Below are positions 42,272 through 50,823 of a stretch of 64,000 bases of DNA, piece after piece (position 1 is the first letter of the stretch; every line of letters starts with the position of its first letter). The stretch spans positions 4,464,001-4,528,000 of the forward strand of contig NZ_JAPEMM010000001.1 of NCBI RefSeq assembly GCF_026342735.1. Reading direction: 5' to 3'. This DNA comes from Streptomyces sp. NBC_00193 (GTDB lineage: Bacteria; Actinomycetota; Actinomycetes; Streptomycetales; Streptomycetaceae). The position numbers were made by a program, and so were the translations under genes. Below the pieces are notes generated by a model. It did not search any database. It worked only from the letters and a program-made list of their open reading frames with translations, and was not told the origin of the DNA.

Positions 42272-43121
42272 AGGTCTTCTGGCGGAACTTCCGCACGGCG
42301 AGCGGCATGGTCACCAGCGTGATGCCGACCGACCAGGCCAGCGTGATCCACACGGAGTTGCCGAGCGGGGTCCCGTTGATCAGGGCGCGGGCCGCATCGG
42401 CCAGGTTGGACAGCGGGTTGACGTCGGTGAAGCTCTGCAGCCAGCCGGGCATCGTCGTCGGCGGGGCGAAGATCGAGCTGCCGAACTGCAGCGGCATCAG
42501 GACCAGCATGGCCATGCCCTGGACCGCCTGGGGGGTCTTCATGGTGAGACCCAGCAGGATGAAGATCCACATCAGCGAGGAACCGAAGACCGCCGACAGC
42601 CCGATGGACAGGAACAGGTCCAGTATCGAGCCCTTGATGGACAGGCCGAGCAGGAAGCCCATGCCGAGCAGGATCGCGATGGCGACCATCATCCGGCCGA
42701 GCTCGACCACGATCTTGGCGATGAGCACCGAGGAGCGGGCGATGGGCATGGACCGGAAGCGGTCCATCACGCCCTTCTTGAAGTCGTCGTTGACTCCGGT
42801 GCCCACACCCATGGCGATGTTCATGCCCATCATCGCCATCAGGCCCGGGACCACGTAGTTGACGTACTCGTCCTGGTTGCCCTTGCCGGAGATCGCGCCG
42901 CCGAAGACGAAGACGAACAGCAGCGTGAAGATGATCGGCATGAACAGGACGTCGAACATCGACTCCGGGTCCTGCTTGATCTGCAGGACGTTGCGCCGGG
43001 CCAGGGCGCCGATGTGGCGCAGGTTGCCCCGCAGGCCGATCCGGCCCTCGTCCGCGAGGACCGGCCCGGCGGCCGGGGCGGCCGCAGTGGGGCTGGGCTT
43101 CGTCGTGGTTACGGTGCTCAT
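42270..43121 (-). CDS. ABC-2 type exporter permease (DrrB-like)
   Basis: A 283-residue membrane component of a drug exporter, with six hydrophobic segments. The cytosolic N-terminus is Thr/Ala/Pro-rich. LARRNVLQIKQDPESMFDVLFMPIIFTLLFVFVFGGAI and VPGLMAMMGMNIAMGVG match the daunorubicin-resistance DrrB permeases, as does FAPPTTMPGWLQSFTDVNPLSNLADAARAL before the last segment. The ATG overlaps the ATPase stop by four bases, so the two are coupled. Confidence 0.92.
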   Translation of the reverse strand: MSTVTTTKPSPTAAAPAAGPVLADEGRIGLRGNLRHIGALARRNVLQIKQDPESMFDVLFMPIIFTLLFVFVFGGAISGKGNQDEYVNYVVPGLMAMMGMNIAMGVGTGVNDDFKKGVMDRFRSMPIARSSVLIAKIVVELGRMMVAIAILLGMGFLLGLSIKGSILDLFLSIGLSAVFGSSLMWIFILLGLTMKTPQAVQGMAMLVLMPLQFGSSIFAPPTTMPGWLQSFTDVNPLSNLADAARALINGTPLGNSVWITLAWSVGITLVTMPLAVRKFRQKT

Positions 43122-44140
43122 GCCGCGACCTCCTCGGTCTGCTGGTTGGGGATGGAGTCCTCGACCGTGGGCTTCTGTCCGGTGATGGACAGGAACACCT
43201 CGTCCAGGCTGGGCAGGTAGGTGCTGATGTCGGAGATCCCGTACCCGCGGGCCGCCAGCAGGCCCACCACGGCGGTCAGCTGCTCGTCGGCCAGGATCGG
43301 CACCAGCAGGGCGCCCTCGTCCGGGACGGCCTGGGAGCCGGCGACCCCGTCCAGACCGGCCTCGGCCAGGGAGCGGGCCATGCCCGGCAGGTCGGACGGG
43401 TCGGTGGGCCGGATCCGCAGGGTCCGGCCGCCGACGCGGGCCTTCAGCTCGTCGACCTTGCCGTTGGCGATGACCTTGCCCTTGTCGATGACCGTCAGCT
43501 CGCTGGCGAGCTGCTCGGCCTCCTCCATGTACTGGGTGGTGAGCAGGACGGTGGCCCCCTCGGCGACCATCCGCTGCACCTCGTCCCACACCTCGTTGCG
43601 GGTGCGGGGGTCCAGACCGGTGGTCGGCTCGTCCAGGTACAGCACGGCCGGGCTGCCGATCATCGAGGCGGCCAGGTCGAGCCGGCGCCGCATGCCGCCG
43701 GAGTAGGTCATCACGGCCTTCTTGGCGGCGTCCGTGAGCGAGAACCGCTCCAGCAGCTCGTCCGCGCGGCTGCGGGAGTCCTTGCGGGACAGGTCCAGCA
43801 GCCGGCCGATCATGTAGAGGTTCTCCCAGCCGGAGAGCTTCTCGTCGACCGAGGCGTACTGGCCGGTCAGGCCTATGGTCCGGCGCAGCTGCCGCGGCTG
43901 GCGGACCACGTCGAAGCCGGCGACCCGGGCGGTGCCGGCGTCGGGGGTGATCAGGGTGGAGAGGATGCGGACCAGGGTGGTCTTGCCCGCACCGTTGGGG
44001 CCGAGCACCCCGAGGACGGTTCCCTCGCGGACGTCGAGGTCCACACCGTCGAGGGCTTTGGTCTCGCCGTAGTGCTTGACCAGCCCCCGGACCTCCACGG
44101 CGTTCGAGCCGTTCAGGGGATTCTTGTCGTTTCGCGTCAT
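43118..44140 (-). CDS. ABC exporter ATP-binding protein (DrrA-like)
   Basis: A 340-residue ATPase. Walker A is GPNGAGKTT, the signature YSGGMRRRLDLAASM, Walker B VLYLDEPTTGLD, with the H-loop replaced in TTQYMEEAEQLA as is usual in DrrA. A C-terminal regulatory domain (about 230-330) ends LPSLDEVFLSITG, the DrrA C-terminal signature. ATG at 44140 is chosen; 44149 is a near alternative. It drives the downstream permease for drug or metabolite export. Placement beside the SARP gene is convergent, so co-regulation is not implied by the layout. Confidence 0.92.
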   Translation of the reverse strand: MTRNDKNPLNGSNAVEVRGLVKHYGETKALDGVDLDVREGTVLGVLGPNGAGKTTLVRILSTLITPDAGTARVAGFDVVRQPRQLRRTIGLTGQYASVDEKLSGWENLYMIGRLLDLSRKDSRSRADELLERFSLTDAAKKAVMTYSGGMRRRLDLAASMIGSPAVLYLDEPTTGLDPRTRNEVWDEVQRMVAEGATVLLTTQYMEEAEQLASELTVIDKGKVIANGKVDELKARVGGRTLRIRPTDPSDLPGMARSLAEAGLDGVAGSQAVPDEGALLVPILADEQLTAVVGLLAARGYGISDISTYLPSLDEVFLSITGQKPTVEDSIPNQQTEEVAA

Positions 44141-44163
44141 GTCCACCATGGGACCAGAGGCCA

Positions 44164-44236
44164 CTGACAAAGCACCTACAGGCCACCTACAGGCCCCGGC
44201 AGCCCACCTACAGGCCCCTGCAGCCCGCCCACAGAA
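44164..44236 (+). repeat. CACCTACAGGCC tandem repeats
   Basis: Units of CACCTACAGGCC and its CCTGCAGCCC variants are repeated four to five times. The array lies between the ABC ATPase start and the panB terminator. Upstream of the ATPase it may affect transcription; no further function is visible. Confidence 0.7.
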
Positions 44237-44239
44237 CAC

Positions 44240-44286
44240 CGACGGCCCGCCCACGGAACACAGGCGGTTCCGTGGGCGGGCCGTCG
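44240..44286. terminator. 20-bp perfect hairpin after panB
   Basis: Perfect arms of 20 bases (beginning CGACGGCCCGCCC) flank a seven-base loop, 24 bases after the panB stop. It is the probable panB terminator and lies before the ABC exporter genes on the same strand. Confidence 0.85.
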
Positions 44287-44309
44287 GAGGGCCTCGGAGG
44301 CCGGTCGGA

Positions 44310-45170
44310 CTAGTGGAAGGCGTGCTCTTCCTGCGGGAACGTTCCGCCGACCACGTCCTCGGCGAAGGCCTTCGCCGCGTCGCCCATGGTCGCGCGGAGG
44401 TTCGCGTACTGCTTGACGAACTTCGGCATCTTGCCGCCGGTCAGCCCCATCATGTCCGTCCACACCAGCACCTGCGCGTCGCACTCCGAGCCCGCGCCGA
44501 TGCCGACCGTCGGAATGTGCAGGGACCGGGTCACCTCGGCGGCCAGCTCGGCCGGGACCAGCTCCAGCACCACCGCGAAGGCGCCCGCGTCCTGCGCCGC
44601 CTTCGCGTCGCGCAGCAGCCGGTGGGCGGCCTCGTCGCCGCGGCCCTGCACCCGGTAGCCCATGGCGTTCACGGACTGCGGGGTCAGGCCCAGGTGGGAC
44701 ATGACCGGGATGCCCGACTGCACGATCAGCTCGGTCTGGGCCAGCGAACGCTCGCCGCCCTCCAGCTTCACCGCTCCGACCCCGGCCTCCTTGACGAGCC
44801 GGGTGGCACTGCGCAGCGCCTGTACGGGGCCCTCCTGGTAGGAGCCGAAGGGCAGGTCGCCGATGATCAGGGCCCGGCTGGTGCCGCGTACGACGGCCGC
44901 CGACAGCAGGGTCATCTCGTCCATCGTCACCGGGACGGTGGTCTCGTAGCCGAGGTGACAGTTGCCCATCGAGTCGCCGACGAGCATGACCGGGATGCCG
45001 GCCTCGTCGAACACGGACGCCGTCATGGCGTCGTAGGCGGTGAGCATGGGCCACTTCTCGCCGCGTTCCTTGGCGAGGGTGAGGTCGCGGACGGTGATGC
45101 GCCGGGTGCCCGAGCCTCCGTACAGGGTGGGGGAGGAGGCTTCGCGGGCAGGCGAAACGGCATGCGTCAT
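44310..45170 (-). CDS. panB: 3-methyl-2-oxobutanoate hydroxymethyltransferase
   Basis: A 286-residue enzyme of pantothenate and coenzyme A synthesis, which adds a hydroxymethyl group from methylene-tetrahydrofolate to ketoisovalerate. Family motifs are MLTAYDAMTASVFDEAG, VGDSMGN, TMDEMTLLSAAV, GDLPFGSYQ, KLEGG, HLGLTPQSVN and the catalytic Glu in VLELVPAELA; IGAGSECDAQVLVWTDMMG ends the core. AAGGAG lies eight bases before ATG 45170. The frame is open far upstream but overlaps the divergent EEP gene there, so the short start is correct. Confidence 0.96.
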   Translation of the reverse strand: MTHAVSPAREASSPTLYGGSGTRRITVRDLTLAKERGEKWPMLTAYDAMTASVFDEAGIPVMLVGDSMGNCHLGYETTVPVTMDEMTLLSAAVVRGTSRALIIGDLPFGSYQEGPVQALRSATRLVKEAGVGAVKLEGGERSLAQTELIVQSGIPVMSHLGLTPQSVNAMGYRVQGRGDEAAHRLLRDAKAAQDAGAFAVVLELVPAELAAEVTRSLHIPTVGIGAGSECDAQVLVWTDMMGLTGGKMPKFVKQYANLRATMGDAAKAFAEDVVGGTFPQEEHAFH

Positions 45171-45455
45171 TGCAACTGCTCCTTGATGTTCATCTCGAGG
45201 CGCCCTTACGACGTCCCCGGACTCATCACCATGGTGGCACTCTCGGGGCCCGGGCGGGAAGTGGCACGGGCCACGCTTCCCCGCGACGGGCTTACCACGG
45301 CTCAATGTGCGCGTTTGGTGACAAGCGGAACTCCGGCCGCTGGACCGTTCGTCCTCCCGGACGTACGGCCGACACAATCGGCGCGGAACCCTCCGTATAT
45401 CGCCTAGGGTCAAGAGGCGGGGACGGAGCGCGAGCACGGCAGCGAGGGCAGTGGC

Positions 45456-46484
45456 ATGGCACAGGCGTACATGACGGAGACGGGGAGCGACGGCTCGGAG
45501 CCCGAGCCCTCCCGATCGGGTCTCCGGCGCCGGCTGGCCGAGCTGCGGCGCGATCCGGGCATCTGGCGCCGCGGGATCGTGCTCGCCGCGTTCGCGGTGC
45601 TGATCTCGCTCGTCATGATCTTGCACGCCGAGCTGCCCAACGACATCGGCAACCTCGGCAGCCTCACCGAGACCTTCCTGCCCTGGCTCGGCCTGGCCGT
45701 CCCGGTGCTGTTCGCCGCCGCCCTCTTCCGCAAGTCCGCGACCGCGCTCATCGCGATACTGCTGACCGCCGCGGTCTGGGTGAACCTCTTCGGCGGCCTG
45801 GTCACCGACAAGGCGCAGACCGGCGGCAACCTCACGGTCGCCACCCACAACGTCGACGCCGACAATGCCGACCCTGCCGGCACCGCCGCCTCCGTCGCCA
45901 AGGCCGGAGCCGACGTCCTGGCCCTGACCGAGCTCAAGGGCAGCGTCGTCCCCGTCTACGAGAAGGCCCTCGCGGGCACGTACAAGTACCACTCGGTCGA
46001 GGGGACCGTCGGGCTCTGGAGCAAGTACCCGCTGGTGGCCAGCCAGCCCGTCGACATCAAGATGGGCTGGACCCGGGCCATGCGCGCCACGGTCAAGACC
46101 CCCTACGGCGAGGTCGCCGCCTTCGTGGCCCACCTCCCCTCGGTCCGGGTCAAGCTCAATGCCGGCTTCACCGCCAACCAGCGCGACAACAGCGCCGACG
46201 CCCTCGGCGCCGCGCTCGCCGCCGAACCGCTGCGCCGGGTCATCCTGCTCGGCGACCTCAACGGAACGGTCAACGACCGGGCCCTGTCCGAGGTCACCTC
46301 GCAGCTGCGTTCCACCCAGGGCGCGTCCGGCGACGGCTTCGGCTTCAGCTGGCCCGCGCAGTTCCCGATGGCCCGCATCGACCAGATCCTTGTCCGCGGG
46401 GTCACCCCCGAGGCCTCCTGGACCCTGCCCCGCACGGGCAGCGACCACCTGCCGATCGCCGCCCGGGTCACCGTCAAGCCGTAG
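45456..46484 (+). CDS. membrane-anchored endonuclease/exonuclease/phosphatase family protein
   Basis: A 342-residue protein. The charged cytosolic N-terminus is followed by three hydrophobic segments (about residues 40-60, 70-90, 95-115). The EEP domain begins at about 125: LTVATHNVD, VLALTELKG with the metal Glu, VIL-LGDLNGTVND with the catalytic Asp and Asn, ARIDQILVRGV, and SDHLPIAARVTV with the final Asp-His. The catalytic part would face outside the membrane. Substrates of such streptomycete proteins are unknown; nucleic acid and phospholipid are both possible. Confidence 0.88.
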   Translation: MAQAYMTETGSDGSEPEPSRSGLRRRLAELRRDPGIWRRGIVLAAFAVLISLVMILHAELPNDIGNLGSLTETFLPWLGLAVPVLFAAALFRKSATALIAILLTAAVWVNLFGGLVTDKAQTGGNLTVATHNVDADNADPAGTAASVAKAGADVLALTELKGSVVPVYEKALAGTYKYHSVEGTVGLWSKYPLVASQPVDIKMGWTRAMRATVKTPYGEVAAFVAHLPSVRVKLNAGFTANQRDNSADALGAALAAEPLRRVILLGDLNGTVNDRALSEVTSQLRSTQGASGDGFGFSWPAQFPMARIDQILVRGVTPEASWTLPRTGSDHLPIAARVTVKP

Positions 46485-46534
46485 GGCCGCCCCTGCGATA
46501 CTCCCCTGACATCGGATGGGGGGGCGGGTTCGCG

Positions 46535-47428
46535 GTGCTGACCTGGGTGGTTCGTTCGTTCACGCTGCTCGCCTGGCTGGCCTTCATGGCAGCCGGGGTC
46601 TGGGCGCTCGGCCTGCACCGCGGTGCGCTGCCGCCCTACACGGGCGTGCTGGTGCTCGGCTGGATCGGTGTGGCCGCCCTCTGGGGGCGGGCGCTGACGT
46701 TGTGGGCGCTCCCGCCGGGGACCGGTCGGGCGGCGGCCGAGCTCGGGGACCCGACCACCGTGTGGCTGCGCCAGGCCGCGGCGCTGCTCGTGCTGATCGT
46801 GGTGACGGCGGCGCTGACCATGATCGGCACGGCGAGCGGTCAGGGCACCCTGCGCGCCGTGAAGGAGGCCGGGCCGGCGGTCACCAGCGGGACCGTGGTC
46901 GAGGTCGTGAAGGTGCGCAAGCGCTACGAGCGGAAGACGCCGAGGGGATACCAGTCGACGCTGCTCCTCCAGACCCCGGACGGGACCAGGATCATCGCCC
47001 GGGAGGTCAACACCCCCGCGGAACCGGGCCCCGGGAAGACCTATCCGGTGCTCTGGGCGCCGTCGGCCCCGGCACTCGGCGGGGTCGCGGACCCCACGGG
47101 CAATGTGTCGAAGTTCCTGAACGACCGCTGGGGGTGGACGGCCACCTCCTGGGGGTGGCTGGGCGGGGCCGCGGTGATCTACCTGGCCCTCGCGCTGACG
47201 TTCGCGGTCATCGCGGGCGCGGCCGTGCTGCACCGGCTGGCGTGGCGGCCGCTGCCCCAGACCGTGCAGGTGGTGGTGGTGACGGTCGTGTTCGCGGTGC
47301 TGCACCCCGTGTTGACCGGTGCCGTGGAGTGGAACCTGGCGGCCTCGCCGATCGGGGGGCTCGCGCTGCTCGTGACGGCCGTGGCCATGCCGATCGTCGC
47401 CTGGAAGCGGAGCATCGACGAGCTGTAG
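46535..47428 (+). CDS. integral membrane protein of unknown function
   Basis: A 297-residue protein with hydrophobic segments at about residues 5-25, 33-52, 80-100, 200-222, 232-252 and 265-285. A soluble loop between the third and fourth segments (about 110-190) is beta-rich (SGTVVEVVKVRKRYERKTPRGYQSTLLLQTPDGTRIIAREV), resembling the DUF3592-type extracellular loop. GTG at 46535 is the most likely start; the frame upstream lies within the EEP gene. It follows the EEP gene by about 50 bp and may be cotranscribed with it. Confidence 0.75.
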   Translation: MLTWVVRSFTLLAWLAFMAAGVWALGLHRGALPPYTGVLVLGWIGVAALWGRALTLWALPPGTGRAAAELGDPTTVWLRQAAALLVLIVVTAALTMIGTASGQGTLRAVKEAGPAVTSGTVVEVVKVRKRYERKTPRGYQSTLLLQTPDGTRIIAREVNTPAEPGPGKTYPVLWAPSAPALGGVADPTGNVSKFLNDRWGWTATSWGWLGGAAVIYLALALTFAVIAGAAVLHRLAWRPLPQTVQVVVVTVVFAVLHPVLTGAVEWNLAASPIGGLALLVTAVAMPIVAWKRSIDEL

Positions 47429-47515
47429 GCGACGGTCCGGCCCTCCGTACGCCGGGGCCCCGGCCGCTCTTCGAGGAGAGCGGCCGGAGCCCCGGAGTAC
47501 GCACGCGAGCGGGCG

Positions 47516-49270
47516 CTACGCCTGCTCGCGCCAGCCGTTCGTGATGGGCAGCCGGCGGTCCTTGCCGAAGCCCTTCGCGGAGATCTTCGTGCCCGGCGGG
47601 TACTGCCGGCGCTTGTACTCGGCGGTGTCCACCATCCGCAGGGTCTTCGCGACGAGCTCGCGGTCGTAACCGGCCGCGACGACCGCCTCCAGACCCTGGT
47701 CGCGGTCCACGTACAGCTCCAGGATCCCGTCGAGCACGGGGTAGTCCGGCAGCGAGTCCGTGTCCACCTGGCCCGGGCGCAGCTCGGCGCTCGGCGGCTT
47801 CACGATGGAGTTCTCCGGGATCGGCGGGGTCTCGCCGCGCTCGGCCGCCGCCCGGTTGCGGTACTCGGCGAGGCGGAAGACGTCCGTCTTGTAGACGTCC
47901 TTGATCGGGCCGTACGCGCCCACCGAGTCCCCGTACAGGGTGGAGTAGCCGACGGCCAGCTCCGACTTGTTGCCCGGGGCCAGCACGATGTGGCCCTCCT
48001 GGTTGGAGAGCGCCATCAGCAGGGTGCCGCGCAGCCGGGACTGGAGGTTCTCCTCGGCCAGCCCGGACAGGCCCAGCGCGCCCATGTAGGCGTCGAACAT
48101 CGGCTCGATCGACACGGTCCGGAAGTTCAGGCCGGTCCGGGTCGCCAGCTCGGCCGCGTCGCCCCGGGAGTGCTCCGAGGAGTACTTGGACGGCATCGAG
48201 ACGCCGTACACGTTCTGCGCGCCGATCGCGTCGCAGGCGATCGCGGCGACGAGGGCGGAGTCGATGCCCCCGGAGAGACCGATCAGGACCGACCGGAACC
48301 CGTTCTTCCGCACGTATGCGCGCAGGCCCACGACCAGCGCGTCGTAGATCTCCTCGTCGTCGTCCAGCCGGTCGGCGTAGCCGCCCGTCACCACCGGCTC
48401 GTACGGCTCCACCGGATCCTCGGTGAGGATCACGCGGTCGATGCGCAGACCGTCGTCCACGGTGCCCTCGACGGGGGTGTCCGAGGCCGCGGGCAGGTCC
48501 AGGTCGACCAGGACGCAGCCCTCGGAGAACTGCGGGGCGCGCGCGATGACCTCGCCGGCGGAGTCGACGACGATCGAGTCCCCGTCGAACACGAGCTCGT
48601 CCTGGCCGCCGATCATCGCCAGGTAGGCGAGGGTGCAGCCGGCCTCCTGGGCGCGCTTGCGCACCAGTTCCAGCCGGAGGTCGTCCTTGTTGCGCTCGTA
48701 CGGGGACGCGTTGATCGAGATCAGCAACCCGGCCCCGGCGGAGCGGGTGGCGGGGACGCGCCCGCCCTCCTGCCAGAGGTCCTCGCAGATGGCCAGGGCC
48801 ACGTCCACGCCCCGCACCCGGATCACCGGCTGGGTGTCGCCCGGCACGAAGTACCGGAACTCGTCGAAGACGCCGTAGTTGGGGAGGTGGTGCTTGCCGA
48901 AGCGCAGGACGACCCGCCCGCCGTACAGCACGGCGGCCGCGTTCTCCGGGGACCCCGCCGGGCGGCCGAGCCGGGGCGCGGCCTTCTCCGTACGGTCGAG
49001 GTAGCCGACGACGACCGGGAGGTCTCCGAAGCCCTCGGCCGCCAGGCGCTGCGCGAGGTCGAGCAGCGCCGTTCGGGAGGCCTCGACGAAGGAGCCGCGC
49101 AGGGCGAGGTCCTCGACGGGGTACCCGGTCAGCACCATCTCCGGAAACGCCACCAGGTGGGCGCCCTGTTCGGCGGAGTGCCGGGTCCAGTGGACGACCG
49201 AGTCGGCGTTGGCGGCGATGTTGCCGACCTGCGAGTCGATCTGATTCAGAGCGAGGCGTAGTTGAGGCAC
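47516..49270 (-). CDS. nadE: glutamine-dependent NAD+ synthase
   Basis: A 584-residue two-domain enzyme making NAD+ from deamido-NAD+. The N-terminal nitrilase-type glutaminase has Glu in FPEMVLTGYP, Lys in FGKHHLPNYGVFDE and Cys in AICEDLWQEGG. The C-terminal synthetase has the pyrophosphate loop LIGLSGGIDSALVA (about residue 305), MPSKYSSEHS and GNKSELAVGY. The GTG at 49270 gives MPQLRLALNQIDSQVGN, the expected N-terminus. The frame is open upstream through the next gene, but this is antisense-type continuation, not an extension. Confidence 0.96.
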   Translation of the reverse strand: MPQLRLALNQIDSQVGNIAANADSVVHWTRHSAEQGAHLVAFPEMVLTGYPVEDLALRGSFVEASRTALLDLAQRLAAEGFGDLPVVVGYLDRTEKAAPRLGRPAGSPENAAAVLYGGRVVLRFGKHHLPNYGVFDEFRYFVPGDTQPVIRVRGVDVALAICEDLWQEGGRVPATRSAGAGLLISINASPYERNKDDLRLELVRKRAQEAGCTLAYLAMIGGQDELVFDGDSIVVDSAGEVIARAPQFSEGCVLVDLDLPAASDTPVEGTVDDGLRIDRVILTEDPVEPYEPVVTGGYADRLDDDEEIYDALVVGLRAYVRKNGFRSVLIGLSGGIDSALVAAIACDAIGAQNVYGVSMPSKYSSEHSRGDAAELATRTGLNFRTVSIEPMFDAYMGALGLSGLAEENLQSRLRGTLLMALSNQEGHIVLAPGNKSELAVGYSTLYGDSVGAYGPIKDVYKTDVFRLAEYRNRAAAERGETPPIPENSIVKPPSAELRPGQVDTDSLPDYPVLDGILELYVDRDQGLEAVVAAGYDRELVAKTLRMVDTAEYKRRQYPPGTKISAKGFGKDRRLPITNGWREQA

Positions 49271-49365
49271 GCGGCCCAGTCTAATCGTCTTTCTGACGCG
49301 ATGTCCTGGGAGTTGCCTGAACCGCCGTGTCCGGAGGGGGTTCCGAGGCCGCCGGAGCTGCCGGT

Positions 49366-50658
49366 TCAGCCGATCGGACCGCTCCAGATCGCGTCGTCGT
49401 ACTTGGTGCCGGGCGCGATCTCGAAGTGCAGGCTCTTGGTGCCCTCGGGCACGACGAAGGCGAAGGTCCCGGTCATCGACTCGCCCGCCAGGACCGAACC
49501 CTTGAACATCTTCGGCACGGACCCGTCGAAGGCCATCTCGGCCTCGGTGCCCTGGTCGTCGCGGGCGTGCGGCAGGGCCAGGCTGACGTCGAGGGCGGCC
49601 CCCGAGTTGTTGACGATCTTCACCGTCACTTTGACCGCGTTGCCGTTGCGGGCCTCGGGCGGGTAGGCCGTCGAGGACGGCTTGTACGGGGTCGCGCCCT
49701 GCACGGTGACCTGGACCCCGTCCTCGTAGGTGTACGGCTTGCCCCAGGCCAGGGCCGAGGTCTTGCCCGGGACGTCGGTGGGCGAGGGCTTGGGGGTCGG
49801 GCTCGCGGGGGCGCTCGGGGTGCGGGGCTCGTAGTCCTCGTAGCCGTAGTCGTACTCGTCGTCCGAGCGGTTGGCGGCGACGTTCCTGTCGATCCTGTCG
49901 AAGACGGCCGCGGTGATGAACCAGCCGCCGACGGAAGCACCGATGGCGAGGACGCTCAGGGCGGTGCCGACCGCGGCCAGCGTGGCGCGGGGGGCGCCGC
50001 GGCGGGACTTGAGGACGGCCGCGATGCCGATGCCGACGCCGGTCACCGCGAGGAGGGCGCCGGCCCAGAAGAAGAAGGGGACGAGGCCGACGAAGATGCC
50101 GAACACCCCGAGGAGCAGGGCGGCGACGGCCAGGCCGTTCGCGGCGGGCGGGGGCGCCGGGAAGCCGGGCGCCTGCGGGCCGCCGGGGTAACCGCCGGCA
50201 GGGCCGCCGACGGGCGTTGCCCAGGGGTTGCCGGGCGCGGGGGCGCCGGGGGCGCCGTACGGGGTTCCCCACACGGGCGTCGTGGGAGCGGCGGCCGCCG
50301 CCGGGGCGGGGGTGACCGGGGCGAAGGCACCGGGGGCGGCGTCCGCGGGGGCGGCGGCCGCCGGGGCGGTGCCTGTGGGGACGGCATCCGTGGGGACGGC
50401 GTCTGCGGGGGCGGCGTCCGTGGGAACGGTGTCCGTGGGCACGGCGTCCTCGGCGGCCGCCGGGACGGCGTCCGCGGGCTCGGCCGGGTCGGTCGTCGGG
50501 GCCGGGGCGAGGGGCTGAGGCGGTGTCACGGCCGGAGCCTTGTCGAGGGACAGGGGCTGCGCGGGCGCCGGTATGGGAGCCGCCTCGGGTGCGGGTGTGC
50601 CCGCGGGCTCCGTCGGCGGGCCGGACGGGGTGCTGGGCTGGTTCGGCGGGGTGCTCAT
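49366..50658 (-). CDS. DUF4352-like membrane-anchored protein with repetitive Pro/Ala N-terminus
   Basis: A 430-residue protein. Residues 1-170 are cytosolic low-complexity sequence, including DAVPTD/TVPTD-type five-residue repeats and Gly/Pro-rich GGYPGGPQAPGFPAPPP. Two or three membrane segments follow (about 175-260). A DDEYDYGYEDYEP acidic patch leads to an extracellular immunoglobulin-like DUF4352 domain at about 300-430 (GVQVTVQGATPYK, KVTVKIVNNSGAALDVSLALP, GTFAFVVPEGTKSLHFEI). AAGGAC precedes ATG 50658. Function unknown; such proteins decorate the envelope. Confidence 0.85.
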   Translation of the reverse strand: MSTPPNQPSTPSGPPTEPAGTPAPEAAPIPAPAQPLSLDKAPAVTPPQPLAPAPTTDPAEPADAVPAAAEDAVPTDTVPTDAAPADAVPTDAVPTGTAPAAAAPADAAPGAFAPVTPAPAAAAAPTTPVWGTPYGAPGAPAPGNPWATPVGGPAGGYPGGPQAPGFPAPPPAANGLAVAALLLGVFGIFVGLVPFFFWAGALLAVTGVGIGIAAVLKSRRGAPRATLAAVGTALSVLAIGASVGGWFITAAVFDRIDRNVAANRSDDEYDYGYEDYEPRTPSAPASPTPKPSPTDVPGKTSALAWGKPYTYEDGVQVTVQGATPYKPSSTAYPPEARNGNAVKVTVKIVNNSGAALDVSLALPHARDDQGTEAEMAFDGSVPKMFKGSVLAGESMTGTFAFVVPEGTKSLHFEIAPGTKYDDAIWSGPIG

Positions 50659-50823
50659 ACCGGCGGGAAGTCCTTCAGGTCGCAATCGGCGCGTGACGAT
50701 CACCAGCCTGTCATGGATTCCGGCCTCCCTGCCGGGCATTACGGCCCCCTCCGGGCGCCCGCGGCCGGGCCGCCGGCGCGCGGAACGCGGCGCGCCGGCG
50801 GCCCGGACCGGGGCGGGATCCGG

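Noticed and set aside
45171..46448. Upstream extension of panB
   Set aside because: The frame is open but lies opposite the EEP gene; AAGGAG eight bases before 45170 and the family N-terminus fix the real start.
49271..50272. Upstream extension of nadE to a 918-residue protein
   Set aside because: The extra N-terminal part is in another frame of the DUF4352-type gene on the same strand; GTG 49270 gives the conserved nitrilase start.
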